Assembly: GCF_000813725.1 (NCBI RefSeq)
Contig: NZ_JWLD01000037.1
Coordinates: 1 to 64,000 of the forward strand
Length of the DNA: 64,000 bases
Direction of reading: 5' to 3'
Source of the DNA: Leisingera sp. ANG-Vp
GTDB lineage: Bacteria > Pseudomonadota > Alphaproteobacteria > Rhodobacterales > Rhodobacteraceae
This document shows positions 54,753-63,681 of this stretch, piece after piece. The first letter of the stretch is position 1; each line of letters starts with the position of its first letter. The notes under the pieces are model-generated. The model did not search any database, had not been told where the DNA came from, and saw only the letters and a program-made list of their open reading frames with translations. The position numbers were made by a program, and so were the translations under genes.

Positions 54753-55775
54753 ATGCCGACCTTGAACGAACCCAAGCTTATTGCTGGGAACGCCAACCTC
54801 CCTCTTGCCCAAGCCATTGCCCGCCGCATGAGCATGCACCGCGGTGTCGACCAGGGACTGGTGGATGCCCGCGTCGAGCGGTTCAATGACGGCGAGATCT
54901 TCGTCGAAGTCTATGAAAATGTCCGCGGCGAGGACATGTTCATCATCCAGCCGACCTCGAACCCGGCCAATGACAACCTGATGGAGCTGCTGATCATCGC
55001 GGACGCGCTGCGCCGCTCCTCGGCCCAGCGGATCACCGCGGTCATTCCCTACTTCGGCTATGCCCGCCAGGACCGCCGCACCAAGGCGCGCACCCCGATT
55101 TCGTCGAAGCTGGTGGCCAACATGCTGACCGGCGCCGGCATCGAGCGGGTGCTGACCATGGACCTGCACGCCGCCCAGATCCAGGGCTTCTTCGACATTC
55201 CGGTGGACAACCTCTATGCCTCGCCGATCTTTGCGCTGGACGTGAAGGACCAGTTCAAGGACCGGATGGGCGAGATCATGGTGGTGTCGCCGGACGTCGG
55301 CGGCGTTGCCCGCGCCCGCGAGCTGGCCAAGCGAATCAACGCCCCGCTGTCGATTGTCGACAAGCGCCGCGAGAAGCCGGGCGAAGTGGCCGAGATGACG
55401 GTGATCGGCGATGTGAAGGACAAGATCTGCCTGATCGTCGACGACATGTGCGACACTGCCGGCACCCTGTGTAAGGCCGCCCAGGTGCTGCTGGACAATG
55501 GCGCCAAAGAGGTGCACGCCTATATCACCCACGGCGTGATGAGCGGCCCGGCGGTTGAGCGCGTCACCAACTCGGTGATGAAGTCGCTGGTGCTGACCGA
55601 CTCGATCCAGCCCACCGAAGCCGTAAAGAACGCGCCGAACATCCGCATCGTGCCGACCGCGCCGCTGTTCACCCAGGCGATCCTGAACATCTGGCACGGC
55701 ACATCGGTGTCGTCGCTGTTCGAAGACAAGACCCTGGTCCCGATCTACGAGAGCCTATACTCCAACGGCGGCTGA
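54753..55775 (+). CDS. prs: Ribose-phosphate pyrophosphokinase
   Basis: A 340-residue PRPP synthase that supplies nucleotide, His and Trp synthesis. RPPK marks include [36 protein letters not shown] and the PRPP-binding [12 protein letters not shown] terminator follows at 55801-55828. The stretch after residue 320 is slightly longer than usual. Monocistronic. Confidence 0.97.
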   Translation: MPTLNEPKLIAGNANLPLAQAIARRMSMHRGVDQGLVDARVERFNDGEIFVEVYENVRGEDMFIIQPTSNPANDNLMELLIIADALRRSSAQRITAVIPYFGYARQDRRTKARTPISSKLVANMLTGAGIERVLTMDLHAAQIQGFFDIPVDNLYASPIFALDVKDQFKDRMGEIMVVSPDVGGVARARELAKRINAPLSIVDKRREKPGEVAEMTVIGDVKDKICLIVDDMCDTAGTLCKAAQVLLDNGAKEVHAYITHGVMSGPAVERVTNSVMKSLVLTDSIQPTEAVKNAPNIRIVPTAPLFTQAILNIWHGTSVSSLFEDKTLVPIYESLYSNGG

Positions 55776-55800
55776 GGCAGCCCCGTTTCCCGGATTTGAG

Positions 55801-55828
55801 AAAGCCCCGCAGTTTGCGGGGTTTTCTT
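55801..55828 (+). terminator. prs terminator
   Basis: AAAGCCCCGCA / TGCGGGGTTTT stem with 3-base loop and T tract. Confidence 0.9.
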
Positions 55829-55900
55829 GTATTGAACCCTTACTCAAAGGCATCTGCTCTACCGCATGCCGGTATGCCTACCAAGGATGACGCCCCGGCA

Positions 55901-57262
55901 TCAGAACAGGAAATTACCGGCATCCAAATCAGATGCCCCCACACCAATCAAGGTGAGCACGGAGCTGCCAAAGACAATCTGAGCATCCCCATCACCGCGG
56001 ATCTCAAGTTCATCAAAGCCGCCGGCCGAAGTTGCGGAAAGATCAATCAGATCCCCGCTGCTGAAATCCTCGATGGTATCCTGTCCGCTGCTGTTCCTGA
56101 AAACAAATCGGTCAGCCCCTCGCCCCCCCCAAAGGTAATCATCGCCTTTACCGCCGTTCAGAATGTCGTCGCCGTCCTCTCCAAACAAAGTATCATCGCC
56201 TTTACCGCCGTTCAGGATGTCGTCGCCGTCCTCTCCAAACAAAGTATCGGCGCCGTCACCCCCGAACAGACTGTCGTCAAAATCAGAGCCGTGCAGTTTA
56301 TCTGCGCCCATTTTGCCTTCAATCCAGGCTGCCCCTCCCCAGCGTCCCACGACAAGATCATCTCCTGAACCCGCGTTGACTACACTTGCGCCACCTTGGG
56401 TGACAATGATGTCATCGCCGCCGTTCCCGAACAATCTGCTGCCATCGCTCGCCCCGTACAGCGTGTCATTACCGTCCCCGCCCTTAAGCAGTCCGCCTGA
56501 GCCGCTCCTGTCATCTAGCAAGTCATCTCCAGCGCCCCCGCTCAGCGTGTCATCACTGCCCCAGCTTTGCAGTTGATCATTGCCTTCACCGCCGACAAGA
56601 GAATCAGCACCAGCACCGCCGCGGATGCTGTCGTCGCCGGCACGCCCGGCAACAGTCCCGCCGGTATCTGCCGCGATGATCGCATCATTGCCGAAGCTGC
56701 CCTTTATGCTACGGATATTAAATGTGCTGATCCCGGTAAAATCCGCGTCGCCCTGCACGCGGATATCAACCGGCCGGTCCGGGTCGTCATTGACGATCCA
56801 TTCCACGCTGTCCATGTCAGCTATGCGGATGGCGCCGGCGTTCAGACCGGGGCTGACCTCACTGAGATAGATCATGTCGGTGCCGTCGCCGCCGTCATAG
56901 CTGACCCAGCCATCCCTGCCGTCAGTGAAGAAGATGTCGTTGCCAGCGCCTCCTGTAAGTTCGTCATCGCCGCCTCCGGCAGACAAGGCATCATCGCCCT
57001 CGCCGCCCAGCAGGATATCATCACCAGCACCGCCAAACAGGGTGTCGCTGCCCTCGCCGCCTGACAGGAAATCGTTGCCCTCATTGCCAAACAGCGCATC
57101 GGTTCCGCTGCCGCCCAGCAGAACATCCCGCCCCTCGTTCCCGAACAGAATATCCGCACCGTCATTGCCCACAAGGGCATCATGCCCCGCAGCACCATAG
57201 AGGCGGTCATCCTCTTCAGTTCCTGTCAGGTGATCACTTCTTACTGTTCCAATTAACAACAT
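55901..57262 (-). CDS. RTX calcium-binding repeat protein
   Basis: A 453-residue protein made largely of RTX nonapeptides (GGxGxDxLxGG) in three blocks: about 10-120, 200-290 and 320-400, separated by beta-type stretches. The C-terminal region (GSSVLTLIGVGASDLDAGNF) resembles type I secretion signals. No catalytic domain was recognised, so an adhesin or matrix role is a guess. ATG ending at 57262 follows TTTGAGGGAAAAC. An exact 18-residue tandem duplication lies in the last block (56138-56245). No secretion genes nearby. Confidence 0.85.
   Translation of the reverse strand: MLLIGTVRSDHLTGTEEDDRLYGAAGHDALVGNDGADILFGNEGRDVLLGGSGTDALFGNEGNDFLSGGEGSDTLFGGAGDDILLGGEGDDALSAGGGDDELTGGAGNDIFFTDGRDGWVSYDGGDGTDMIYLSEVSPGLNAGAIRIADMDSVEWIVNDDPDRPVDIRVQGDADFTGISTFNIRSIKGSFGNDAIIAADTGGTVAGRAGDDSIRGGAGADSLVGGEGNDQLQSWGSDDTLSGGAGDDLLDDRSGSGGLLKGGDGNDTLYGASDGSRLFGNGGDDIIVTQGGASVVNAGSGDDLVVGRWGGAAWIEGKMGADKLHGSDFDDSLFGGDGADTLFGEDGDDILNGGKGDDTLFGEDGDDILNGGKGDDYLWGGRGADRFVFRNSSGQDTIEDFSSGDLIDLSATSAGGFDELEIRGDGDAQIVFGSSVLTLIGVGASDLDAGNFLF
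56138..56245 (-). repeat. Recent 54-bp tandem duplication in the RTX gene
   Basis: Two adjacent 54-base units (56138-56191 and 56192-56245) differ by one base, giving the 18-residue unit DDTLFGEDGDDILNGGKG twice. Confidence 0.9.
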
Positions 57263-57483
57263 GTTTTCCCTCAAATTTAGACAACCGCAAGATGTCTGAG
57301 GATGATTGAGAAAAAGCTAATGTAGAAGTTCGGCCTTACCCGGAATCCCCCCCACGGGTACATTCAGCGACAGGAAAGCGGTTGCCCCGTCACCGCACCG
57401 GAGTACGCCAGCGAAAGACTTTCTGATCACAGAAGAAAACCCTGGACTGACCGGCTGTAAGCTGTGACCCGCAGCAGGAAAGG

Positions 57484-58287
57484 TTAGTCCGAGAGCCCGG
57501 GCTGCAGTGCACTGGCAATCAGATCCAGAGCTTCCTCGTGCAAGGCTTGCGACGACGTGGCGATGATGCCTCCGGCGGACGCCAGCGACAGCGGCTCGCC
57601 TGCCCAGCCAGTCATGGCACCACCCGCGCCTTCGACTATCGGAACCAGCGCACAGATATCGAACCCCTCCAGATCGGTGCCGTTGATGGCCAGATCCAGC
57701 TTGCCGTGTGCCAGGGCGCCATAGGCCGGGGAGCCTGCGTCAAAGGCACTGATCCGCACGGTCCCGCGCAGCGCCTCATAAACAGCCGCGTTGGCATCCG
57801 GGAAAGCGTCATGATTGGCAATGGCGGCTTGGGCGGCAGCGAGGCTGTCCAGGCCGGACACCTGCAGCACCTGGCCGTTCAGCAGTGAAGGCGCGCCGTG
57901 CGCACCGCTGTAGCACGCACCGCACAGTGGCAGGTCCATCACCCCGAGCACCGGCTCCCCGTCGCGGCACAGGCTGATCAAAGTGCTGAACCCCGGCAGC
58001 CCCATGCCGAAATGCCGGGTGCCGTCGATCGGATCGAGCACCCAGGTCCAGCCCTCAGCGGCCTGATCTCCGCCAAACTCCTCGCCCCAGATTCCATGGC
58101 CAGGAAAATTCTCTTGAAGAAAGCCGCGCCAGAGCTGCTCAATCTCCAGGTCTGCACGGGTCACCATCGAGCCGTCCGGTTTGAAGTCTGCCCGGCCCGG
58201 CTGCTGCCAGATTCTGCGGGCAACTGGACGGGCCAGTTCAGCCATGTGGAGCGCTGCGTTCAGGAAGGGGTCCAGATCAGCGGCCAT
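57484..58287 (-). CDS. hisN: Histidinol-phosphatase-like inositol monophosphatase family protein
   Basis: A 267-residue Mg-dependent phosphatase of the IMPase superfamily. Motifs: GEEFGGD (metal Glu), WVLDPIDGTRHF (residues 82-93, two metal Asp), and GFDICALVPIVEGAGG near residue 210. The sequence agrees best with HisN-type histidinol-phosphatases, which act in histidine synthesis, but inositol- or fructose-phosphate activity cannot be excluded. Alone on its transcript as far as seen. Confidence 0.88.
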   Translation of the reverse strand: MAADLDPFLNAALHMAELARPVARRIWQQPGRADFKPDGSMVTRADLEIEQLWRGFLQENFPGHGIWGEEFGGDQAAEGWTWVLDPIDGTRHFGMGLPGFSTLISLCRDGEPVLGVMDLPLCGACYSGAHGAPSLLNGQVLQVSGLDSLAAAQAAIANHDAFPDANAAVYEALRGTVRISAFDAGSPAYGALAHGKLDLAINGTDLEGFDICALVPIVEGAGGAMTGWAGEPLSLASAGGIIATSSQALHEEALDLIASALQPGLSD

Positions 58288-58388
58288 TTAAAGTCCTTGC
58301 GCGCGTGGTTTCATTCAACGCGATGGATGCACGAGGGGCAGTTGCAGCTCAAACCAAGGTTTTGTGACAGCTGCGGGCCGCGGCGAAT

Positions 58389-58739
58389 TCAGTCCACATC
58401 CCAATCGTCGGCATGCGGCAGATCGCCGATTGCAAGCCAGGAAGCACGCAGCCGGGCGGCACGGCTGTCGGCCCAGGTGCGGAAGACGATTTCAAACCCC
58501 TCGCAGGTAATGTTCTCGGCCACTAGCTCGGCCCGGAAGGCCGCCGACGTGTCCATGTCCCAAAGCGATACCGAAACATGCACCGCCGGCGGGCTGGCAA
58601 AGGCTTCGCCGAAGACCACCGCCCGGCGCCGCTCACGCGGGCCGGAGCCGGTCCACATCTCGCCGCCGTCCTCGAAATCCGAAAACACCTCGGCATCGCC
58701 CTGATGGATCCCCGTGCGGGGGTTGCGCAGTCGTCTCAT
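58389..58739 (-). CDS. H-type lectin domain protein
   Basis: A 116-residue protein whose body is an H-type lectin domain (PF09458 style): EAFASPPAVHVSVSLWDMDT and the ITCEGFEIVFRTWADSRAARL segment, ending in ASWLAIGDLPHADDWDVD. H-type lectins bind N-acetylgalactosamine in invertebrates; bacterial versions are less studied. No signal peptide, so secretion is unclear. Located 101 bases upstream of the phosphatase gene. Confidence 0.85.
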   Translation of the reverse strand: MRRLRNPRTGIHQGDAEVFSDFEDGGEMWTGSGPRERRRAVVFGEAFASPPAVHVSVSLWDMDTSAAFRAELVAENITCEGFEIVFRTWADSRAARLRASWLAIGDLPHADDWDVD

Positions 58740-58827
58740 CCGCCGTCCCTAGCGTCCTGTCCCTGGCCCAGATTAAACTTGGCAGCAGGGAATGAAAGAG
58801 GTCTGAACGCCGCTGCTGCGTCGCAGC

Positions 58828-59370
58828 CTAAGTTTCATTGGCCTGCCGGGTCTGCCGGTGCCAATTGCGCAGCCTGCGCCCCTGCCTGAGGCTATGAAAG
58901 CCAGCCAATGCAAGGCCCCAGGACCACATCACCCAAAGCATTCCCCAGTACGCGCAGGTCCAGTGAACATCCGAGTAAGAAAAGCTCACCCGGTCTAGCG
59001 GCGGGTTTTGCATGCCAAAAAGCAAGACGGCTGATACGGCCGGGATGATCAGCAGAAGCTTGACCGGGCTGTAACGGTTCCGGGGCGCCCCCCAAACAAA
59101 GAGCGGCGCAGTCGCCAGCGTCACCGGCAGCAGCAGCGGCAGCGGCCGCCACATCCCGCAGGCGGTTCCATCGGTGAACCAGGAGCTTTCCAGCACCAGG
59201 GCGCTTGCCACGCCTGCAGAGCAGATGATCAGCAACGGCGTGGCATACAGCCAAAGCCCGATCCTGATAATAAATCTGAAACAGGCTGCAATTAATGAAA
59301 TCACTGCTGGTGCCGGTGCTCCGCTTATTGCGGCGGTTGTCGCCAATCCGCGGGGCGGCTGCAAGAGCAA
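58828..59370 (-). CDS. Hypothetical membrane protein
   Basis: Up to 180 residues with four hydrophobic segments (IGLWLYATPLLIICSAGVAS; PLPLLLPVTLATAPLFVW; VKLLLIIPAVSAVLLFGM; CAYWGMLWVMWSWGLALA) and a basic C-terminal tail (RQGRRLRNWHRQTRQ). No family recognised. The start is uncertain; GTG at about residue 23 could also serve. Neighbours give no clue. Confidence 0.55.
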   Translation of the reverse strand: MLLQPPRGLATTAAISGAPAPAVISLIAACFRFIIRIGLWLYATPLLIICSAGVASALVLESSWFTDGTACGMWRPLPLLLPVTLATAPLFVWGAPRNRYSPVKLLLIIPAVSAVLLFGMQNPPLDRVSFSYSDVHWTCAYWGMLWVMWSWGLALAGFHSLRQGRRLRNWHRQTRQANET

Positions 59371-59456
59371 GCTGGCACGGGTTTGGCAGCTGCAGCCGCC
59401 ATGGCCACTGCCGCGGACACAAGCCCGCGGCGCATGGGCCTGCCGGATGCCGGTGG

Positions 59457-60671
59457 TCAGCCCTCTTCGCTGAGCGCGGCGCTGAGCTCGGAGATCTTTT
59501 CCAGCCGCGCCGAGATCCGGTCCTGGAACAGGCCCAGTTCGTCAATGATCGAATTCAGCGATTCCCCGACGTTGCCCAGCCGGGCGCATTCGATTTTGCA
59601 CAGCACCCGTGTGGTGGTGAGTGCCATGAAATGCCGGTGCAGGGTCAGACAGGCTTTCTGGATCCGCTCGGCCTCAAAGCGGACGTCCTTCAGGCTGGCT
59701 CCGGCCTTGTTGAACTGGACCTCGGTCAGCTCTGACAGAATGGATTGCTCGCGGGTGATATCAATGGCGCCGCTGCCGTCCTCCTGCTCCAGCTGATGGC
59801 CGCATTCAGTAAGGATTCGCGCCAGCCCTTCGACAAAGATCGCCGCTGTGACGGTGCCCTTGATCGCACGGAAGTTGCTGTTCTTGCCCCAGACATGCGC
59901 CTCGAACCAGTTGGACATCTCACGTGACATGGCGCTGTAATTTTGCGACAGCACCGTGACCGGCCCGCCTGCGGGCTCGATCCGCGAGGCAATGACCCGC
60001 AGGTTATGCGGGATCGTGCGCATAGATTCAAATTCCTGCACCAGCGCCTCGGTTTCCTCAACCAGCTTGCCCGCGGTGGAGTGCATGACCCGGCGCTCTG
60101 CGATCCGGGCGTCGGCGGGCAGTTTCAACCCGGCGTCGCGGGCCAGAAGCTCCTCTGCCAGCGCGTGGCCGGCAAAATCATTGTAAGTGGCGAACCCTAG
60201 TTCCTGCAGCCGCGCCAGCAGCAGCCCGGCACTCTCCTCCGGGCTGACTTCCTCGGCATTCTCGGCCTGGCGCAGGCGGGCATACTCACCCTCAATCGTC
60301 TTGAGCAGCGGGCTGACCGGCTTGATCCGCGCTGAAAGATAGCCGCCGTCACAGGGGGTTGCGACAGCAAACACCCAGTAGTAGCTGCCATCGCTGGCCT
60401 TGTTTTTGACATAGGCGCCAATGGTTTCACCGCGTTGCAGCGTGTCCCAGAACAGCTGGAAGACGCCGCGTGGCATATCAGGGTGGCGGATCAGCTTGTG
60501 GGGCGCGCCCAAAAGCTCCGCCATCTGGTACTTGGCAACCCGGCTGAAAACCGCATTGCCGGCCTGTATCACCCCGCGGCCGTCGGTGCGGGAAAAGAAC
60601 ACCTCATCCAATGCAAACGGGGCTTCCCTGCCCCCGGAGTTCAAAGCCAGAGTGCGATCTTCAAATGACAC
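59457..60671 (-). CDS. PAS domain protein with helical C-terminus
   Basis: A 404-residue soluble protein. Residues 25-125 form an Aer-like PAS domain (GVIQAGNAVFSRVAKYQMAE, PHKLIRHPDMPRGVFQLFWD, VKNKASDGSYYWVFAVATPC). Residues 130-404 are helical, rich in coiled-coil segments, without the MA chemotaxis signalling tip, HisKA or GGDEF domain. The PAS type binds FAD or heme in Aer relatives, so redox sensing is likely but unproven. No membrane segment. Downstream partner unknown. Confidence 0.8.
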   Translation of the reverse strand: MSFEDRTLALNSGGREAPFALDEVFFSRTDGRGVIQAGNAVFSRVAKYQMAELLGAPHKLIRHPDMPRGVFQLFWDTLQRGETIGAYVKNKASDGSYYWVFAVATPCDGGYLSARIKPVSPLLKTIEGEYARLRQAENAEEVSPEESAGLLLARLQELGFATYNDFAGHALAEELLARDAGLKLPADARIAERRVMHSTAGKLVEETEALVQEFESMRTIPHNLRVIASRIEPAGGPVTVLSQNYSAMSREMSNWFEAHVWGKNSNFRAIKGTVTAAIFVEGLARILTECGHQLEQEDGSGAIDITREQSILSELTEVQFNKAGASLKDVRFEAERIQKACLTLHRHFMALTTTRVLCKIECARLGNVGESLNSIIDELGLFQDRISARLEKISELSAALSEEG

Positions 60672-60800
60672 GGGTCAGGTTCCTGTCAGCGGTTATCCAA
60701 TTCAAGATTCTGTTTAACCAGCACAGCTTTTCAAATTGCTAATTTGCAGCAGCTGTAAGGGATTTGCCCGCGTGGCCGGCCTGACGGCCTTCCCTTGTAT

Positions 60801-60823
60801 CCGGGCCCGGCAGACGGGCCCGG
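60801..60823 (-). terminator. Terminator-like hairpin after the methyltransferase gene
   Basis: CCGGGCCCG/CGGGCCCGG with 5-base loop; an outer 10-bp repeat CGGCCTGACG (60777-60786) and CGTCAGGCCG (60831-60840) could pair around it, reaching the stop codon. Confidence 0.5.
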
Positions 60824-60832
60824 AGGGTATCG

Positions 60833-62428
60833 TCAGGCCGCAGCTTCCTGAGCTGCTGCTTGCGGTGCCGCTTGCGCAGGCGCCTCAAAGGTCAGCCCCA
60901 GGATCTCGCACAGCGGCAGGCGGCGGGCGGCGAAGTTGGCGGCCCTGGCCTGCAGCAGCGCCAAGTTTTCTTCGTCGGTCTCCAGCACCCGGCCTTCGTG
61001 CTGCAGCCGCTGCCCTTGCGGCGCTAGAATACGCCAGGCCAGCGCAGCCCACTCTCCGGGGGTCTCCAGCCCTTCGCTACGGGCAAGAAGGAACAACTGT
61101 TCAAACCGGTCCAGCTCAACCCCGCCGCCGGTGACCGGCGACGCCAGGAAGCGCAAGGTGTCGCTGTCCTCAGCCCGTTTGCAGACCGCCAGGTTGAAAG
61201 CGCGGCAGGCGGCGGCGCGTTCCGGCATCCCCTCCAGCGGCAGGCTGGGAGCGATGCACCCGGTTCCCGCCAGCACCTGCAGCATCAGCGAGATGCTGCC
61301 CCAGTCCATGGAGCCGAACACGCCCTGATCCAGCAGGCTGCGCACCGTTGCCGGACCATCCGACAGAGCTTGCAGAACCGGTGCATACTGCTGCTGATCC
61401 AGCGGGATCTCCCTGCCCCGGTGCTTGAGCTTCAGCGCGCCGCCCTTGTAGGGTCGTGCCAGCGCCAGTGTGGTCGCAAACCAGGCGCCAATCTCTCCCC
61501 GGGGTGTATGGGGCAGCTTGCCCTTGACAAAGATGTCGGTGCGGAAGTGCTCATTCAGAAGAAGGTCGCGCAGCGCTTCCTGCCGGACCGGGTCGGTCTC
61601 GGCGTCCAGCAGCGCCTGCTGTTCCGGGGTGAAGCAAAGAATGTCGAGATTGTCCAGCGGATGCACCGAACCCAGGAAATTCAGCTTCGCCTGGCCCAGC
61701 TCTGCCGCCAGATCCTTGAAATCGAACGGCGTCCAGTCCTTGTTGAAATACTCATGCGCCAGGTAGCTTGGCGGCATTTCCTTCATATGTTCAAGCCGCT
61801 GGCCAACAGACGGGTTCTTGGCATAGTAGCCGGCTCCGGCCTGCTCCAGCCCCCGGGCGTAAGCCACGGCTTCGCGGATCCTGCCGGGCAGCGGACCGCT
61901 GCCCTGCGAAACGCGGCTGGTCAGAAGACGGCGCAGCGGCAGGGCCGCGGCCCAGCCGGGCAAGGCGTTGTAGCTAACATAGACCAGTCCGCCCGGCTTC
62001 AGCCGCTGGGCGATGAACGCATTGATATGGGCACGGTTTTCAGAAGAGACCCAGCTGTAGACACCGTGCAGGGCGATGATGTCAAAGGCTGCGGGCAGGT
62101 CTGGAGTTTCCCCAAAATCCTCGAACGCCCGCTCGTGGAAATGCATGTTGGCCAGCCCCGCCTCTTGCGCAAGCTCGGCAGCGCCGGCCATGTGGGAAGG
62201 GCTGAAGTCCATCGCGTGAAACTCGATGTCCGGATTTGCAGCTGCCAGAAGGTTGGCCGAGAACCCCTGGCCGCAGCCCAGCTCGCAATAGGTGACGCCT
62301 TTGCCATTCAGGCCGTGCCGGTGGCCCTGGCTCATTGCGCCGAAGGCCAGAAGGGCCGGAGTCAGCTGGCTGTGGAAGTCATAAGTGTAGTCGATGCCGG
62401 CGACATAGCCGGAAGTCCAATCGGTCAA
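60833..62428 (-). CDS. Class I SAM-dependent methyltransferase with regulatory domain
   Basis: About 531 residues. The N-terminal methyltransferase shows TYCELGCGQGFSANLLAA (SAM motif I near residue 50) and DIIALHGVYSW; from about 220 onward a methyltransferase-regulatory domain (PF10119 type) follows, typical of this family of unknown substrate. The start is uncertain: I favour TTG 62428 (CAGGAT upstream), where homology begins (TDWTSGYVAGIDYTYDFH); the frame is open to ATG at 62650, which would overlap the divergent gene. The C-terminus ends in an Ala-rich tail (APQAAAQEAAA). Confidence 0.8.
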   Translation of the reverse strand: MTDWTSGYVAGIDYTYDFHSQLTPALLAFGAMSQGHRHGLNGKGVTYCELGCGQGFSANLLAAANPDIEFHAMDFSPSHMAGAAELAQEAGLANMHFHERAFEDFGETPDLPAAFDIIALHGVYSWVSSENRAHINAFIAQRLKPGGLVYVSYNALPGWAAALPLRRLLTSRVSQGSGPLPGRIREAVAYARGLEQAGAGYYAKNPSVGQRLEHMKEMPPSYLAHEYFNKDWTPFDFKDLAAELGQAKLNFLGSVHPLDNLDILCFTPEQQALLDAETDPVRQEALRDLLLNEHFRTDIFVKGKLPHTPRGEIGAWFATTLALARPYKGGALKLKHRGREIPLDQQQYAPVLQALSDGPATVRSLLDQGVFGSMDWGSISLMLQVLAGTGCIAPSLPLEGMPERAAACRAFNLAVCKRAEDSDTLRFLASPVTGGGVELDRFEQLFLLARSEGLETPGEWAALAWRILAPQGQRLQHEGRVLETDEENLALLQARAANFAARRLPLCEILGLTFEAPAQAAPQAAAQEAAA

Positions 62429-62636
62429 GGCGGGATCCTGCTGGTTAGAAATAGAGTTCAGATTCTCAGCAGTTTTTTCGAAAACTTGTGAGGATGCGGT
62501 TAACAGATCGCGGACTTCACCAAGCCGTGAGATCCCGCAATTTACGCAGGCCGAATGGCAACCGCTACTTACAATCTGCGGGCGAATCCGGAAGGTTAGG
62601 ACGCCAGTCACTTCCACCTCGGATTTCGAAAGACCC

Positions 62637-63593
62637 ATGATGCGGATCATTTTTTCCTTCCAGACCCTGCCAGTTGAAATGCTGCCGGATCTGCCGGCAG
62701 ACCTCCGCATTTTTCATTCAACGGAAACCCTTACTGTCGGGCCTTTGGCCGGCTGGGATGACCCCGCAAGTTTTTGGCAGGCCCGCAGGTCCTTCTGGCG
62801 TTCCACACCGGTGTTTGACATGCCTGACGGAGAGAAATGGGACGCTGAACCCTGGATCCCGATCAACCCGCAAGCAAGCCGCTTTCTCCTCGAACTGGTG
62901 AAGAAAGGACCACCTATTGAAGATGATTGGCCCTTTGCTGAACCGGAGCCAATGGAGGAAGTTGTCCAGCAAGCAGATACGATAGAGGTATGGAGCAGCT
63001 CGTCCGCTGACGAAACATTGGGGCTATGGCGTTTGCTTGAGGATGTTTCCCGCCTGCGTTCTGATCCGGCGGCCCTGCGCATTCGCAGTTTCAAGAAGCA
63101 GCTCCGTACCTTCGAAGATCAGGCCCTTTGGCTTCAGCTGATCGGCGGGCGGCAAGATTGTCCGGTTCCGGCAAGGCTGGTTTCACCTGAGGAGCAGGAG
63201 AAAATGCGAAGCCTTGGAAGAGCCGCGGCGGGCCTTCCGCAAAACTGGCCCGGGGCTTGGCGAACAGATCCCGATGCAGCGGGTGTGTTTTCAGTCCTAA
63301 GGGGGCGGATCCCCGATCCGGCAACGGGGCTGACAAATATCCGCTCCCGCCTGCTGAGCGCGGCGCAGAGCCGGTGGATGAAGATGACCCGGGTTGTGGG
63401 CGATGCCATGGTCAAGGGCTGGGACGATGCCGATCAATTAAACGTCGGAATTCTGCAAATGGAGCTTGAGGCGATGGCACAGCTTGAGTTGCCGCTTGTC
63501 GAGATAACGGGCCAGGGAGCCATGCGGCACTGCGAGGTCCGCCTTACAGAGCAAGGGAATGTGCTCAAGGCCCGTTTGGCCGGAGCCGGCTGA
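62637..63593 (+). CDS. Hypothetical protein
   Basis: A 318-residue cytosolic protein. The segment EVWSSSSADETLGLWRLLED (about residues 115-135) recalls DUF1835-type proteins, weakly. The C-terminal 60 residues look helical and beta (LNVGILQMELEAMAQLELPL). Two ATGs at 62637 and 62640 are possible starts, with GAAAGA before them. Somewhat AT-richer than core genes. No function assigned. Confidence 0.65.
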   Translation: MMRIIFSFQTLPVEMLPDLPADLRIFHSTETLTVGPLAGWDDPASFWQARRSFWRSTPVFDMPDGEKWDAEPWIPINPQASRFLLELVKKGPPIEDDWPFAEPEPMEEVVQQADTIEVWSSSSADETLGLWRLLEDVSRLRSDPAALRIRSFKKQLRTFEDQALWLQLIGGRQDCPVPARLVSPEEQEKMRSLGRAAAGLPQNWPGAWRTDPDAAGVFSVLRGRIPDPATGLTNIRSRLLSAAQSRWMKMTRVVGDAMVKGWDDADQLNVGILQMELEAMAQLELPLVEITGQGAMRHCEVRLTEQGNVLKARLAGAG

Positions 63594-63599
63594 CCCAAA

Positions 63600-63622
63600 G
63601 CTGCCGGCTCAATACCGGCAGC
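63600..63622 (+). terminator. Terminator after the 62637 gene
   Basis: CTGCCGG-N7-CCGGCAG stem, followed by GGACAAAAAAA on this strand, so weak; next to the opposing atpC terminator. Confidence 0.5.
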
Positions 63623-63626
63623 GGAC

Positions 63627-63656
63627 AAAAAAACCGGCCCCCAAGGGAGCCGGTTT
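63627..63656 (-). terminator. ATP synthase operon terminator
   Basis: Minus strand AAACCGGC/GCCGGTTT stem with 10-base loop and TTTTTTT tail, 26 bases beyond the atpC stop. Confidence 0.88.
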
Positions 63657-63681
63657 CAAAATCGTCCAATCCGCGTCTGGA

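Noticed and set aside
45546..57262. CRISPR-like periodic repeats in the RTX genes
   Set aside because: Periodicity is 27 or 54 bases, codes for nonapeptide repeats and has no spacer structure.
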